Shown here: positions 1 to 7,900 of the stretch, in pieces | Numbering within the stretch: position 1 is the first letter of the stretch | Layout of the letters: every line of letters starts with the position of its first letter | Origin: Poindextera sp035294785 | GTDB taxonomy: Bacteria > Pseudomonadota > Alphaproteobacteria > Caulobacterales > Caulobacteraceae | Assembly (NCBI GenBank): GCA_035294785.1 | Contig: DATGKF010000138.1 | Span: 1-64,000, forward strand | Direction of reading: 5' to 3' | Length of the DNA: 64,000 nucleotides | Made by a program: the position numbers and the translations under genes | Notes under the pieces: generated by a model | Database searches by the model: none | What the model was told of the DNA's origin: nothing | The model's input: only the letters and a program-made list of their open reading frames with translations

Positions 1-237
1 CATGTAGATCACCACCATGACCGCCAGCCCCGGCGCGACGGCCGCCGCGCCGTAGGAGATCTTGTCCGGGCTCACGTCGGCGCAGATCGCCGCGCCGGCC
101 GCGGCGGCGACCAGCAGGAACGCGCCCCAGCCTTCCGCGAGCACGCGCCGCCACTCGAGCTTTGGATCGGTGAAGTCGGGCGAGGCGCCGGCGTCGATCA
201 TCCGGTGCAGAGCTTCGTCGTCGCGTGCCTTGGCCAT
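1..237 (-). CDS. MIP/aquaporin-family channel, N-terminal part (runs off window edge)
   Basis: Only the first 79 codons are present; the gene continues past the left edge. The start ATG (complement of 235-237) is followed by about 37 mostly hydrophilic residues (MAKARDDEALHRMIDAG...), then a first membrane helix around AEGWGAFLLVAAAAGAA and a second beginning at VAPGLAVMVVIYM. The pattern AE-x-x-G-x-FLLV-x-A-x-x-GA at helix 1 and a helix 2 starting near residue 65 fit the major intrinsic protein family (water or glycerol channels in the inner membrane). The diagnostic NPA motifs lie outside the window, so substrate type cannot be judged. The N-terminal extension is longer than in typical aquaporins. 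Confidence 0.6.
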   Translation of the reverse strand, partial: MAKARDDEALHRMIDAGASPDFTDPKLEWRRVLAEGWGAFLLVAAAAGAAICADVSPDKISYGAAAVAPGLAVMVVIYM

Positions 238-282
238 ATCTGCTGAACGCTGGATCTGCGCGGCCGCTCCGCCCGCGGAGGC

Positions 283-1593
283 TCAGCGCCCGAACGTGGC
301 GAACATGCCGATCACGGCGACGCCCATCACCGCCGTGCTCAGCCAGCCGACGGCCTTCAGGGGCGCCGGAAGGGGGAACTTGCCCATAATGGCGGAGCGG
401 CTGGCGAGCAGCATCATCATGACCATGACTGGGACGGCGACGACGCCGTTGATCACCGCGCTCCAGAACAGCGCCTTGATCGGGTCGAGCGGGGTCAGGT
501 TGAGGATCACCCCGATCAGCGTCGCCGCCGTGATGGCGATGTAGAATTCACGCGCACGCCGAAAGGGGCGCCTCAGACCCACCCGCCAGCCGAGCGCTTC
601 GCCCATGGCGTAGGCCGCCGAGCCGGCCAGCACAGGCACCGCCAGCATGCCCGTCCCGACGATGCCGAGCGCGAAGACGACGAACGCGGCTGGCCCGGCG
701 ATCGGGCGGAGCGCTTCCGCGGCCTGGGCCGATGTCTGGATATCGGTCACGCCGTGCGCCGCGAGGGCGGCGGCGCAGCTTACGGTGATGGCCAGGGCCA
801 CCGCGTTGGACAGCGCCATGCCGATGTAGGTGTCGATGCGGATGCGCCGGAACTCAGCTTCGGCCTGCCGTGGCGCTTTCACCAAGGGCTCGGCTCCGGG
901 CTTCTCCTCGACCTCTTCGACTTCCTCCTCCGCCTGCCAGAAGAAGAGGTAGGGACTGATGGTCGTGCCGAGGATGGCCACGATCACCGTCAGGTAGTCC
1001 GTGCTCCAGCGAACGTGCGGCAGCACGAGGCTCAGCCCCACCGTGCGCCAAGGGACGTGGACGATCACGGCCACCGCGACGTAGGCGAGCAGGGCGAGCG
1101 TCAGCCACTTCAGGAAGAAGACGTAGCGGGCGTATTGGACGAACACCTGCAGCAGGGCGCAAACGGCGCCGAAGGCCGCCACGTAGACCAGCTGGGGTCC
1201 ACCGATGACCAGCTTCAGCGCGGCCGCCATCGCTCCGAGATCGGCGCCCAGGTTGATGGTGTTGGCGACGACCAGCAGCGCCACGATGACGATCAAAACG
1301 CCCTTCGGGTAGGCGCGCGACAGGTTGCCGGCGAGACCGCGCCCGGTCACCCGGCCGATGCGCGCGCTGATCTCCTGGATGGCGCACATCAGCGGCCAGC
1401 TGAACAGCAGCAGCCAGCCGGTGTCGTAACCGAACTGAGCCCCGGCCTGTGAGTAGGTGGCGATGCCGCTGGGATCGTCGTCCGAGGCGCCCGTGATCAG
1501 CCCCGGCCCGAGAACCCGCAGCAGACGCCGCGCCTTGGCCGCCGGATCCGCGGCGACAGCTGACTGAGGCTTGCGCCCGCGGCGGGCGCTCAT
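283..1593 (-). CDS. Nramp-related divalent metal transporter with non-canonical binding motifs
   Basis: Polytopic inner-membrane protein of about 436 residues with roughly eleven hydrophobic segments. The start of the first helix reads GPGLITGASDDDPSGIATYSQ, and a later helix contains TISPYLFFWQ followed by an acidic stretch (EEEVEEVEE), both typical of the Nramp (SLC11/MntH) fold. The canonical helix-1 DPGN is DPSG here, and the helix-6 metal-binding MPH is replaced by SPY. This resembles the Nramp-related magnesium transporter clade rather than classical Mn/Fe MntH. I chose ATG at 1593. A GTG at 1626 in the same frame would overlap the hemerythrin stop by 11 bases and is possible; neither start has a strong ribosome site. 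Probably co-transcribed with the upstream hemerythrin gene. Confidence 0.85.
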   Translation of the reverse strand: MSARRGRKPQSAVAADPAAKARRLLRVLGPGLITGASDDDPSGIATYSQAGAQFGYDTGWLLLFSWPLMCAIQEISARIGRVTGRGLAGNLSRAYPKGVLIVIVALLVVANTINLGADLGAMAAALKLVIGGPQLVYVAAFGAVCALLQVFVQYARYVFFLKWLTLALLAYVAVAVIVHVPWRTVGLSLVLPHVRWSTDYLTVIVAILGTTISPYLFFWQAEEEVEEVEEKPGAEPLVKAPRQAEAEFRRIRIDTYIGMALSNAVALAITVSCAAALAAHGVTDIQTSAQAAEALRPIAGPAAFVVFALGIVGTGMLAVPVLAGSAAYAMGEALGWRVGLRRPFRRAREFYIAITAATLIGVILNLTPLDPIKALFWSAVINGVVAVPVMVMMMLLASRSAIMGKFPLPAPLKAVGWLSTAVMGVAVIGMFATFGR

Positions 1594-1615
1594 GACGGCG
1601 CTTTGTGCGGCATCG

Positions 1616-2146
1616 TCAGTGCGCACGCGCCGGCTTCATCTCGGCCATCAGCTCTTCCTTGCGCGCCTTGATGCGCTCGCCCATGGCGTCGAGATCCTGA
1701 TCGCCGCGCTTCGCCTGGGCAAAGATGCCGCCGGGTTGTTCCTCTTCCTTGACGTGGTGCTTGATGTATTCGCCCAACACCTTGACCTTGGCGTCGTAGA
1801 GATCGTCGGACGGCTGCATCGCTTCGATCTCGGCGATCATCTTCTTGGCCCCATCGTGCTCGACGAGCGCCTCGTCCAGAAGGTCGTCTTCGACGTCGCC
1901 GCGCTCGGACGGGTAGAAGATCTCTTCTTCGATCTGCGTGTGCACCTTGAGCGCCAGTGCAATCTTGCCGAACAACGCCAGCTTTTCGCGATCGGCCTCC
2001 AGCTGTTCGTATTCGTCGAACCACCCCTCCACTTCGCGGTGGTCCTGCTTGAGCAGCCGGACGGCGAGCGGGTCGCGACGGCCGGTGCGACGGGTCCGGC
2101 GGGCCGTGGCGCCCTTTTCGTGGCTATGGGTCGGTGCGGTCGGCAT
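1616..2146 (-). CDS. Hemerythrin HHE cation-binding domain protein
   Basis: 176-residue soluble protein. After a basic, low-complexity N-terminus (MPTAPTHSHEKGATARRTRR) it has the four-helix hemerythrin pattern: LLKQDHREVEGWFDEYE, HTQIEEEIFYPSE, LVEHDGAKKMIAEIE and YIKHHVKEEEQ, which supply the histidine and carboxylate ligands of a di-iron centre. Such proteins bind oxygen or NO, or act in iron and oxidative-stress handling. The start is fixed by a GGAGGG ribosome site about 7 bases upstream; the longer open frame upstream has no such support. It lies directly before the Nramp-like gene on the same strand, which suggests a metal or oxidative-stress unit. Confidence 0.88.
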   Translation of the reverse strand: MPTAPTHSHEKGATARRTRRTGRRDPLAVRLLKQDHREVEGWFDEYEQLEADREKLALFGKIALALKVHTQIEEEIFYPSERGDVEDDLLDEALVEHDGAKKMIAEIEAMQPSDDLYDAKVKVLGEYIKHHVKEEEQPGGIFAQAKRGDQDLDAMGERIKARKEELMAEMKPARAH

Positions 2147-2281
2147 GGGTTGTCCCTCCGTGTGGGTTGCGTTCGATGCGACAACAGCGACACCCGCCAA
2201 GGCGTTCCAATGCGCAAGCCCGTCGGGTCGCCAGGAACCAAAACCGCCGCCGCCAATCGCCGTCGGGAAAGAAGGTCGGCC

Positions 2282-2410
2282 ATGCCGAAGCGCGAACGCA
2301 TCGAGCCGCACAAGGGCGACAAGCGCTACGTCCGCCGCGACAAGGACCGACCGGCTCCCTGCAACGCCGTGAAACCGGGTGAAGGCGCCTGCGGCGACCC
2401 GCGCCGTTGA
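2282..2410 (+). CDS. Small basic conserved protein (42 aa)
   Basis: Begins MPKRERIEPHKGDKRYVRRD and is rich in Arg and Lys, with a Cys pair near the end (PCNAVKPGEGACGDP). The ATG is preceded by GGAAAGAAGG, a good ribosome site. The IEPHKGDKRYVRRD core is a motif I recall from short hypothetical proteins of Caulobacterales and Sphingomonadales; its function is unknown. It converges on the SDR gene that ends at 2415. The length and motif make a coding role more likely than chance, but no domain can be assigned. Confidence 0.6.
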   Translation: MPKRERIEPHKGDKRYVRRDKDRPAPCNAVKPGEGACGDPRR

Positions 2411-2414
2411 AGCG

Positions 2415-3311
2415 TCAGACGATGCCCTCGCCGCCTGTGACGCCGTAGACCTCGCCGGTGATGAAGCTCGCCTCTTGCGAGGCCAGCAGAACATAGACCG
2501 GCGCGAGTTCGACCGGTTGGCCGGGGCGGCCCAACGGAGCTTTCTCGCCGAAGTGCTGCACTTTCTCCTGCGTCTGGCCGCCGCTGGGCTGGAGCGCGGT
2601 CCACACAGGGCCCGGCGCGACGGCGTTCACGCGCACGCCCTTCTTGATCAGCTGCTTTGCGAGCGCCTTGGTGAAGGCGACGATGCCGGCCTTGGTGGTG
2701 GCGTAGTCGAGCAGCGCCTCGGACGGTTCGACCGCCTGGACGGATGCCGTGTTGATCACCGCCGCGCCCTCCGGCAGATGCTTCTCCGCCGCCTTGGTGA
2801 TCCAGAACATGGCGTAAAGGTTGGTCTTCAGCGTCGCGTCGAACTGCTCGCTGGTGATCTCGCCGATCTCGCGCTGGGTGCGCTGCTTGCCGGCGTTGTT
2901 GACCAGGATGTCGATCCCGCCGAGGCCCTTGACCGCCTTTTGAACCAGCATCTCGCAGAAGCGCTCGTCCGTGATGTCGCCGGGGATGGCGACGGCCTTG
3001 CGGCCGGCTTGCTCGATGAGTTCGACGACCTCGCGGGCGTCGCGCTCCTCCTGCGGCAGGTAGACCATCGCCACGTCCGCCCCTTCCCGGGCGAAGGCGA
3101 TCGCGGCCGCCCGGCCGATGCCGGAGTCGGCGCCGGTGACCAGCGCCTTGCGGCCCTCCAGTTTGCCCGAGCCGCGATAGCTGGTTTCGCCATGGTCTGG
3201 TTTGGGCTGCATCTCAGCAGCCAGGCCAGGCGCCGGCTGCGGCTGCTCAGGGAATGGAGGCTCGGGGTACTGGTGGCGGGGATCCTGCATCTTCAAACGG
3301 GCATCAGTCAT
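2415..3311 (-). CDS. SDR-family oxidoreductase (GSP39/YghA type)
   Basis: 298-residue short-chain dehydrogenase. A proline-rich N-terminal tail (YPEPPFPEQPQPAPG) precedes the Rossmann fold with TGADSGIG (cofactor binding), NNAGKQ, the catalytic Tyr-Lys in YATTKAG and a PGPVWT segment. The tail and the K-x-QR-T after NNAG are typical of the general stress protein 39 / YghA subgroup, NAD(P)H-dependent reductases often linked to stress. The initiating ATG has GAGGAG just upstream. It sits near hemerythrin, holin-like and metal transport genes, consistent with a stress locus. The physiological substrate is not predictable. Confidence 0.9.
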   Translation of the reverse strand: MTDARLKMQDPRHQYPEPPFPEQPQPAPGLAAEMQPKPDHGETSYRGSGKLEGRKALVTGADSGIGRAAAIAFAREGADVAMVYLPQEERDAREVVELIEQAGRKAVAIPGDITDERFCEMLVQKAVKGLGGIDILVNNAGKQRTQREIGEITSEQFDATLKTNLYAMFWITKAAEKHLPEGAAVINTASVQAVEPSEALLDYATTKAGIVAFTKALAKQLIKKGVRVNAVAPGPVWTALQPSGGQTQEKVQHFGEKAPLGRPGQPVELAPVYVLLASQEASFITGEVYGVTGGEGIV

Positions 3312-3503
3312 GGCGGTTCTCCTCGGTCGGCCTGCCGGGAAAGCGGGAACGCGCGGAGTGTTCCTTCAAGGGGTTTGACGGACGGCGTTCGATGGCCGCT
3401 CGACCGCGAGCTTCGGTCAGGGCCGGCCGACTGAAGTCCGGCCGCGCAGCTTTGCCGTAGGCGGCGCGCGCGCTTATGGTCGCGCGGGAGTTCGGAGGAC
3501 ATC

Positions 3504-3875
3504 ATGTTCGGCTTCATCATCAGGGCGCTGATCACCGCCGCGGGCCTCGGCGTCGCGACGCTGTTGCCGATCGGCGTCTACGCCCACTCGTGGAAAAGTC
3601 TGGTCGGGGCGGCGCTGCTGCTCGGCATCGTCAACGGCATCGTGCGTCCGATCCTGGTGATCCTGACCTTTCCGATCACCATCGTGACGCTTGGCCTGTT
3701 CCTGTTGGTCATCAACGGGCTGATGCTGGGCCTGGTCTCGCTTCTGCCGATCGGCTTCCACGTGCACGGCCTGGTCTCGGCCATTCTGGGCGCGATCGTC
3801 GTGGGGCTGACGAGCTGGGTCGCCTCGTGGTTCATCGGCCCGTCCGGCCGGTTCGAGCGCTATCAGCGCCGCTAG
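3504..3875 (+). CDS. Phage holin family 4 (superfamily IV-type) membrane protein
   Basis: 123 residues with about four hydrophobic helices and a short basic C-terminus (RFERYQRR). The segments NGIVRPILVILTFPITIVTLG and LFLLVINGLMLGLVSLLPIGF match the Phage_holin_4_2 domain found in chromosomal inner-membrane proteins of many bacteria, usually with no phage nearby. A GGAGG ribosome site lies 6 bases before ATG. It ends in a 4-base convergent overlap (CTAG) with the neighbouring protease-inhibitor-like gene. The function is unknown; I do not read it as a prophage remnant. Confidence 0.85.
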   Translation: MFGFIIRALITAAGLGVATLLPIGVYAHSWKSLVGAALLLGIVNGIVRPILVILTFPITIVTLGLFLLVINGLMLGLVSLLPIGFHVHGLVSAILGAIVVGLTSWVASWFIGPSGRFERYQRR

Positions 3876-4273
3876 CCGCGGCGGAGTTGCAGATCGACGC
3901 CGCTCGACCGGTGTGAGACCAGCAGGCTGTTGCTCCAGCGATTGAAGTCGACCACCACCTGCCCGGCGCCGTCCAGAAGGCCCGCGCCATCGGTGACCGG
4001 CTTCCAGCTAGAGATGCCGACCGGGAGGGCGTCGCCGCAGTCGGCTGGAACCTCGGCGCGATAGGCGCCGGCGCCGGCCGGCTCGGCGGTAAGCCGTACG
4101 CGGCAAATCGAGCGGCCCTTGGTCTCCAGCGTCCAGGCCTGGGCGGCGGCGTCCTTCACGGCCAGCGGCACGCCTGCCTGTTCGACGGCGTTTTCGGTCA
4201 TCCCGTCCTGGGCGAGCGCGGGCATTGCGACGGCGGCCGCGGCGAGCGCGGCCAGCATGAGCGGCGTTTTCAT
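3872..4273 (-). CDS. Secreted AprI/Inh-like metalloprotease inhibitor
   Basis: 133 residues with a clear signal peptide (MKTPLMLAALAAAAVAMPALA, cleavage after ALA). The mature part has a W-x-L segment, two cysteines (SICRV and ADCGD) spaced as in the AprI/Inh beta-barrel inhibitors, then a W-x-x-x-x-DGAGLLD-GAG segment and a final FNRW. AprI/Inh proteins protect the periplasm from secreted serralysin-type metalloproteases. No protease or type I secretion gene is adjacent, so the role here is inferred from the fold pattern alone. A GGAGG site precedes the ATG. It could also be an unrelated small periplasmic beta-barrel. Confidence 0.6.
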   Translation of the reverse strand: MKTPLMLAALAAAAVAMPALAQDGMTENAVEQAGVPLAVKDAAAQAWTLETKGRSICRVRLTAEPAGAGAYRAEVPADCGDALPVGISSWKPVTDGAGLLDGAGQVVVDFNRWSNSLLVSHRSSGVDLQLRRG

Positions 4274-4366
4274 TGCGCGCCTCCTTCGATCATAGCAGAG
4301 CATGAACGCATGGACGCCGCCCTGGGCTGCAATCGCAAAGCCCGGCGCGACGAGGAGGACCCTTCG

Positions 4367-5035
4367 ATGGACGTCAGCGAGGCGCTGCGCAAACGGGTGT
4401 CGATCCGGGTGTTCAAGCCCGACCCGGTGCCGCTCGAGACCGTCCGCGACATCCTCGACATCGCCCGTTTCGCGCCCTCCGGAGGCAACCTGCAGCCCTG
4501 GCGCATCATCGCGGTCGCCGGCGAGGCCCGGCAGGCGGTGATCGACGCGGCCCGCGCTGCGATGGCCACGGGCGGCGGCGGGGAAGGCGACCGGCCCGTC
4601 TATCCGGAGAACCTCTGGGAGCCATTCCGGACCCGGCGCTTCAAGGTCGGCGAGGACATGTACGCCCTGCTCGGCATCCCGCGCGAGGACCGGCCCGCCC
4701 GCCTCGCCCACCTGGCGCGCAACTACGTCTTCTTCGACGCACCGGTCGGCCTCTTCTTCGTCATCGAGCGCGCCATGGGCCACGGTCAGTGGGCGCATCT
4801 GGGCATGCTCATGCAGTCGGTCGCGCTGGCCGCCAGCGAGCGTGGGCTTTCGACCTGCATGCAGGAGGCGTGGGCGAGGGTGCGCGAGGCTCTGGCCGTG
4901 CACTTCGCGCTAAGGGCCGAGGAGATGATCTATTGCGGCATGGCGTTGGGCTACGCCGACGAAAGCGCGCCCGTGAACAGCCTCCGCTCCGACCGCGCTC
5001 CGCTCGATGAGATCGCCGAGTTCCACGGGTTCTGA
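4367..5035 (+). CDS. Nitroreductase family FMN-dependent oxidoreductase
   Basis: 222 residues. The N-terminal RKRVSIRVFKPDPVPLE is the phosphate/FMN-binding loop of nitroreductases and APSGGNLQPW is the second conserved flavin-contact motif. A C-terminal GMALGYAD-x-x-x-PVN segment is typical of the same family. These homodimeric enzymes reduce nitro compounds and quinones with NAD(P)H. The start is ATG at 4367, preceded by GAGGAGG; an open frame continues 19 codons upstream but lacks support. It is transcribed away from the inhibitor-like gene at 3872-4273. Confidence 0.9.
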   Translation: MDVSEALRKRVSIRVFKPDPVPLETVRDILDIARFAPSGGNLQPWRIIAVAGEARQAVIDAARAAMATGGGGEGDRPVYPENLWEPFRTRRFKVGEDMYALLGIPREDRPARLAHLARNYVFFDAPVGLFFVIERAMGHGQWAHLGMLMQSVALAASERGLSTCMQEAWARVREALAVHFALRAEEMIYCGMALGYADESAPVNSLRSDRAPLDEIAEFHGF

Positions 5036-5121
5036 AGCGTCGCGTCGATCGCGCCGCCGCTGACGCCGGCAGGCGCCTGTGATACGAGCTTGGCCGACCG
5101 CCAACGGCCCTGGATGAGCGC

Positions 5122-5655
5122 TTGACCTCCGCCGTGGAAGAGACCGAGCCGGGCGGCGCCCGGCTGTCGCATGAACGCTTCCTCGATTTCGAGCGCGGGG
5201 TGCTGCAGGACAACATCACCCTGTGCGACGCCAAGTCCGGCGTGTTGCTGGCGTTCAGCGGCGGGATGGTGATCTTCTGCATCGAGACGCTGGTGGCGGC
5301 GCACCAGGCGGCGGGGCGCTCGATCTCGCTGACGGAGGTGCTGGCGGCGCTGGCTGGGCTGGCGTTCCTGGTCTCGTGCCACTTCTCGCTGAGTACGGTT
5401 GTCCCGCGCCTCCTGCGCCGGCGCGACGATCACATCTTTTGGGAGTCCTCAGTCTTCAAGCTGAGCAGCGAGGCTTATCTGGCGGCGATGGAGGGGCTCG
5501 ACCGGGAGGCCGAGCGGCGCGACATGCTGCTGCATCTGCACATGCTGGCGGGGATTTGCCGTTCGAAGTTCTGGCACTTCAACTGGGCGATCCGTATCGC
5601 CCAACTGGCTTTCGCCCTGCTCGTCGTCGCGGAGCTGTGCCGGCTCCTTGCCTGA
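5122..5655 (+). CDS. PycTM (Pycsar effector-like, DUF5706) membrane protein, orphan
   Basis: 177 residues. A cytoplasmic N-terminal helix (FERGVLQDNIT) leads into CDAKSGVLLAFSG, the D-x-K-[AS]-G signature at the start of the first of two central helices (about 41-60 and 70-90). A charged segment PRLLRRRDDHIFW-x-S and a helix LLHLHMLAGICRSKFWH follow, then a last helix (about 152-176). This order matches the PycTM domain of Pycsar anti-phage effectors, which damage the inner membrane when a cyclic pyrimidine nucleotide binds. No nucleotide cyclase is next to it, so this is a stand-alone copy whose role may not be defence. The frame opens with TTG at 5122; GTG at 5134 is an alternative. The ribosome site is weak. 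Confidence 0.65.
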   Translation: MTSAVEETEPGGARLSHERFLDFERGVLQDNITLCDAKSGVLLAFSGGMVIFCIETLVAAHQAAGRSISLTEVLAALAGLAFLVSCHFSLSTVVPRLLRRRDDHIFWESSVFKLSSEAYLAAMEGLDREAERRDMLLHLHMLAGICRSKFWHFNWAIRIAQLAFALLVVAELCRLLA

Positions 5656-5668
5656 TGAACTGACCCGC

Positions 5669-6571
5669 CTACCCGAACCCCAGGTCGATCAGCCAGTCGC
5701 CGAAGAGGTCGATCCAGCGGTCGACCGGCGCGGCCTGCTTCACCATGCCGAACCCGTGGCCGCCGCGGCGGAAAATGTGCAACTCGGCCGGGCGGTCGGC
5801 GTCCGACCAGTCGCGGTAGAGGCCCTCGACCACCTTGAAGAGGATGAGGTCGTCCTGGGCGATGCAGGTAAACAGCGCCGGCGCGTCGGCTGGAACCGGC
5901 CGCGCGTTGGTCTCGCCGCCATAGATCGGGGCGATGAAGTCGAGCGGCGGCCCGCCGGGGTCCATGGCCACGTCGACGGTGAGGAAGGCGCCCGCCGAGA
6001 AGCCGATCATGCCGAAGCGCTTTAAGCCGAACTCGCCCGCCCGCTGGCGCGCGGTCTCGAGCGCGCGACGGCCGTCATCCGCGGCGATCTCGCGGCCGAG
6101 CGTCAGGAGTTCGTTGCCGGCGAGCAACCCGGCGAGGCTGCGTGGCGCGGTCTTGCCGGTGTACGGCCGGTTCACCCGCTCGGCCGAGCGGACCGCTTCG
6201 TCGGCGAACGCCTTCGGATCGCGCGGGCTGGCGGTGACGCGGTACTTGAGCAGGAAGGCGGTGTAGCCGCGCTCGGCCAGCCACTTGGCGATATCGACGC
6301 CCTCGTGCTCCCAGGCGAGGATGCGCCAGCCGCCGCCGGGCGCGACGATAACGCCGACGTCGTTCGCCTTCACCGCATCGGGCCGATAGACGGTCAGCGT
6401 CGGCTCATCGACGTTGCGCAGCATCGTGGTCACCGGCCCGTCCGGGTAGCCGGCCGACTGGCGGAAGCTCTGCTCGCCGCCGGTTTCCGGAAGGCCGCGC
6501 GGGGGCCCGTCGGGCCAGAGGCGGATCACCTCCTCGGCGGTCTTCGTTTCGATGCGGGCGTCGTCGGCCAT
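5669..6571 (-). CDS. Alpha/beta hydrolase (acetyl-esterase/BD-FAE-like)
   Basis: 300 residues. VIVAPGGGWRIL supplies the oxyanion-hole glycines, GMIGFSAGAFL is the G-x-S-x-G nucleophile elbow and RRGGHGFGM near the C-terminus carries the catalytic histidine. This layout matches the acetyl-xylan-esterase/BD-FAE type hydrolases that remove small acyl groups. No signal peptide is visible. It is divergently oriented to the SDR gene at 6641, with about 70 bases between the two starts. The natural substrate is unknown. Confidence 0.85.
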   Translation of the reverse strand: MADDARIETKTAEEVIRLWPDGPPRGLPETGGEQSFRQSAGYPDGPVTTMLRNVDEPTLTVYRPDAVKANDVGVIVAPGGGWRILAWEHEGVDIAKWLAERGYTAFLLKYRVTASPRDPKAFADEAVRSAERVNRPYTGKTAPRSLAGLLAGNELLTLGREIAADDGRRALETARQRAGEFGLKRFGMIGFSAGAFLTVDVAMDPGGPPLDFIAPIYGGETNARPVPADAPALFTCIAQDDLILFKVVEGLYRDWSDADRPAELHIFRRGGHGFGMVKQAAPVDRWIDLFGDWLIDLGFG

Positions 6572-6640
6572 GGGCGTGCTCCCTTGTCGTCGAAGCCACT
6601 CTCGCGCAAACGCTCGGCGCGCGCCAGCAGGAGACGAGCC

Positions 6641-7489
6641 ATGCCCCACCCCGCCCTCAATCCCGGTCACACCGCCGTCGTCACCGGCGCGGCGAGCGGC
6701 ATCGGCCTCGCAGCCGCCAAGGCCTTCGCGAGGCTGGGGCTGAACGTGGTGATGGCCGACCTGCAGGCCGAATATCTGCACGCCGCGCGCGCCGAGGTCG
6801 CCGCCATTTCCGCGCCGCGGCAGGTGGAGAGCGCCGTGGTGGATGTTGCCCGCTTTGAGGATCTGCAGACGCTGCACCGGACGGCGGCCGAGGCCTTCGG
6901 CGCCGTCCACGTGCTGATGAACAACGCCGGGGCCGGCCGCAATCCGGGCAAGCCCTGGGAAGGGCTGGACGGCTGGCGGGCGCTCATCGACATCAACCTC
7001 TGGGGTCCGATCAACGGCGTGCAGGCCTTCCTGCCGGCGATGCTGGCGTCGGACTCGCCCGGGCTCGTCATAAACACCGGCTCCAAGCAGGGCATCACGC
7101 TCCCGCCTGGCAACAGCGCCTACAACGTCTCCAAGGCGGCGTTGAAGGCGTACACCGAGCTCTTGGCGCACGAACTGCGCGGTGCGGCGGGCGAGCGGAT
7201 CACCGCCCACCTCCTGATCCCCGGCTCGACCTTCACGGGCATGACGGCGCGCTCCGGCCGCGAGAAGCCGCCCGGCGCGTGGACGCCGGAGCAGGTGGCC
7301 GACTTCATGTTGGAGAGCCTGGGGCGGGGCGATTTCTACATCCTCTGCCCCGACAATGACGTCACCCGCGCGCTGGACGAAAAGCGCATGGCCTGGATGG
7401 CCGGCGACGTGATCGAAAACCGGCCGGCGCTCTCCCGCTGGCACGCCGACCATAAGGACGCCTTCGCCGCCTTCATCCAGGACGGTTGA
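6641..7489 (+). CDS. SDR-family NAD(P)-dependent oxidoreductase
   Basis: 282 residues. It carries TGAASGIG (nucleotide binding), NNAGAGRNPG, a Ser-equivalent segment NTGSKQG and the catalytic pair in YNVSKAAL. The C-terminal part (RMAWMAGDVIENRPALSRWHAD) is an extension common to a subgroup of SDRs acting on aromatic or lipid substrates. The start ATG at 6641 follows AGGAGACGAGCC. No partner gene reveals the substrate. Confidence 0.88.
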   Translation: MPHPALNPGHTAVVTGAASGIGLAAAKAFARLGLNVVMADLQAEYLHAARAEVAAISAPRQVESAVVDVARFEDLQTLHRTAAEAFGAVHVLMNNAGAGRNPGKPWEGLDGWRALIDINLWGPINGVQAFLPAMLASDSPGLVINTGSKQGITLPPGNSAYNVSKAALKAYTELLAHELRGAAGERITAHLLIPGSTFTGMTARSGREKPPGAWTPEQVADFMLESLGRGDFYILCPDNDVTRALDEKRMAWMAGDVIENRPALSRWHADHKDAFAAFIQDG

Positions 7490-7610
7490 TCTTGCCGGAC
7501 CGCGCGCGCTCGGCGGCCTTGCGCAGCCGCCCAGATGCGTCAAATTGGCGCGAATCCTGCAAGGGGAGCCCCGGGAGCGGCCACAGCGGCCGGAGCCTGG
7601 CGGGACACCG

Positions 7611-7805
7611 ATGAGACGACGCGCGCATTCAACCGGAAGCCTTTACGCGCTCGCCATGGCGATCGAGGCCGCCGCCGCGCGCGACCCATATCCGCGGCTG
7701 ACCCAGTTCATGCAGGCCCGGGCGGTTCCGGCGCCGGAGCCCTATCCCCGGCTGGCGGGCGTGATGCAGCACCTGGCGGCGCGCGACCTGCAGCTGGCGC
7801 TGTGA
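7611..7805 (+). CDS. Small hypothetical protein with a duplicated PYPRL motif
   Basis: 64 residues from ATG at 7611 (an in-frame ATG at 7545 would add 22). The sequence holds two copies of [DE]-PYPRL-x-x-[FV]-MQ, in RDPYPRLTQFMQAR and PEPYPRLAGVMQHLA, separated by about 18 residues. Third codon positions are mostly G or C, as in the neighbouring genes, which supports coding. The ribosome site is weak. No family recognised. Confidence 0.4.
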   Translation: MRRRAHSTGSLYALAMAIEAAAARDPYPRLTQFMQARAVPAPEPYPRLAGVMQHLAARDLQLAL

Positions 7806-7884
7806 GCTGCTTCGCCCGCTAGAGCCCCGGGCGCGTCCGGCGGCATCGGCCGATTTTGCCGGGCTCATGGGCGTGCCGCTAGGT

Positions 7885-7900
7885 CAGGCTGGCCAGCCTG
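7885..7900. promoter_or_regulatory. 16-bp perfect palindrome, candidate operator before the VOC gene
   Basis: CAGGCTGGCCAGCCTG is its own reverse complement and lies 58 bases upstream of the VOC gene start. It is flanked by two copies of TCGGCCGAT at 7846-7854 and 7907-7915. About one perfect 16-mer palindrome is expected by chance in a window this size, so the argument rests on its intergenic position and flanking repeats. No regulator gene is adjacent. Confidence 0.35.

Noticed and set aside
3504..3875. Holin-like gene read as a prophage remnant
   Set aside because: No lysis, capsid, portal or integrase gene is near; this holin-fold family is common on chromosomes.
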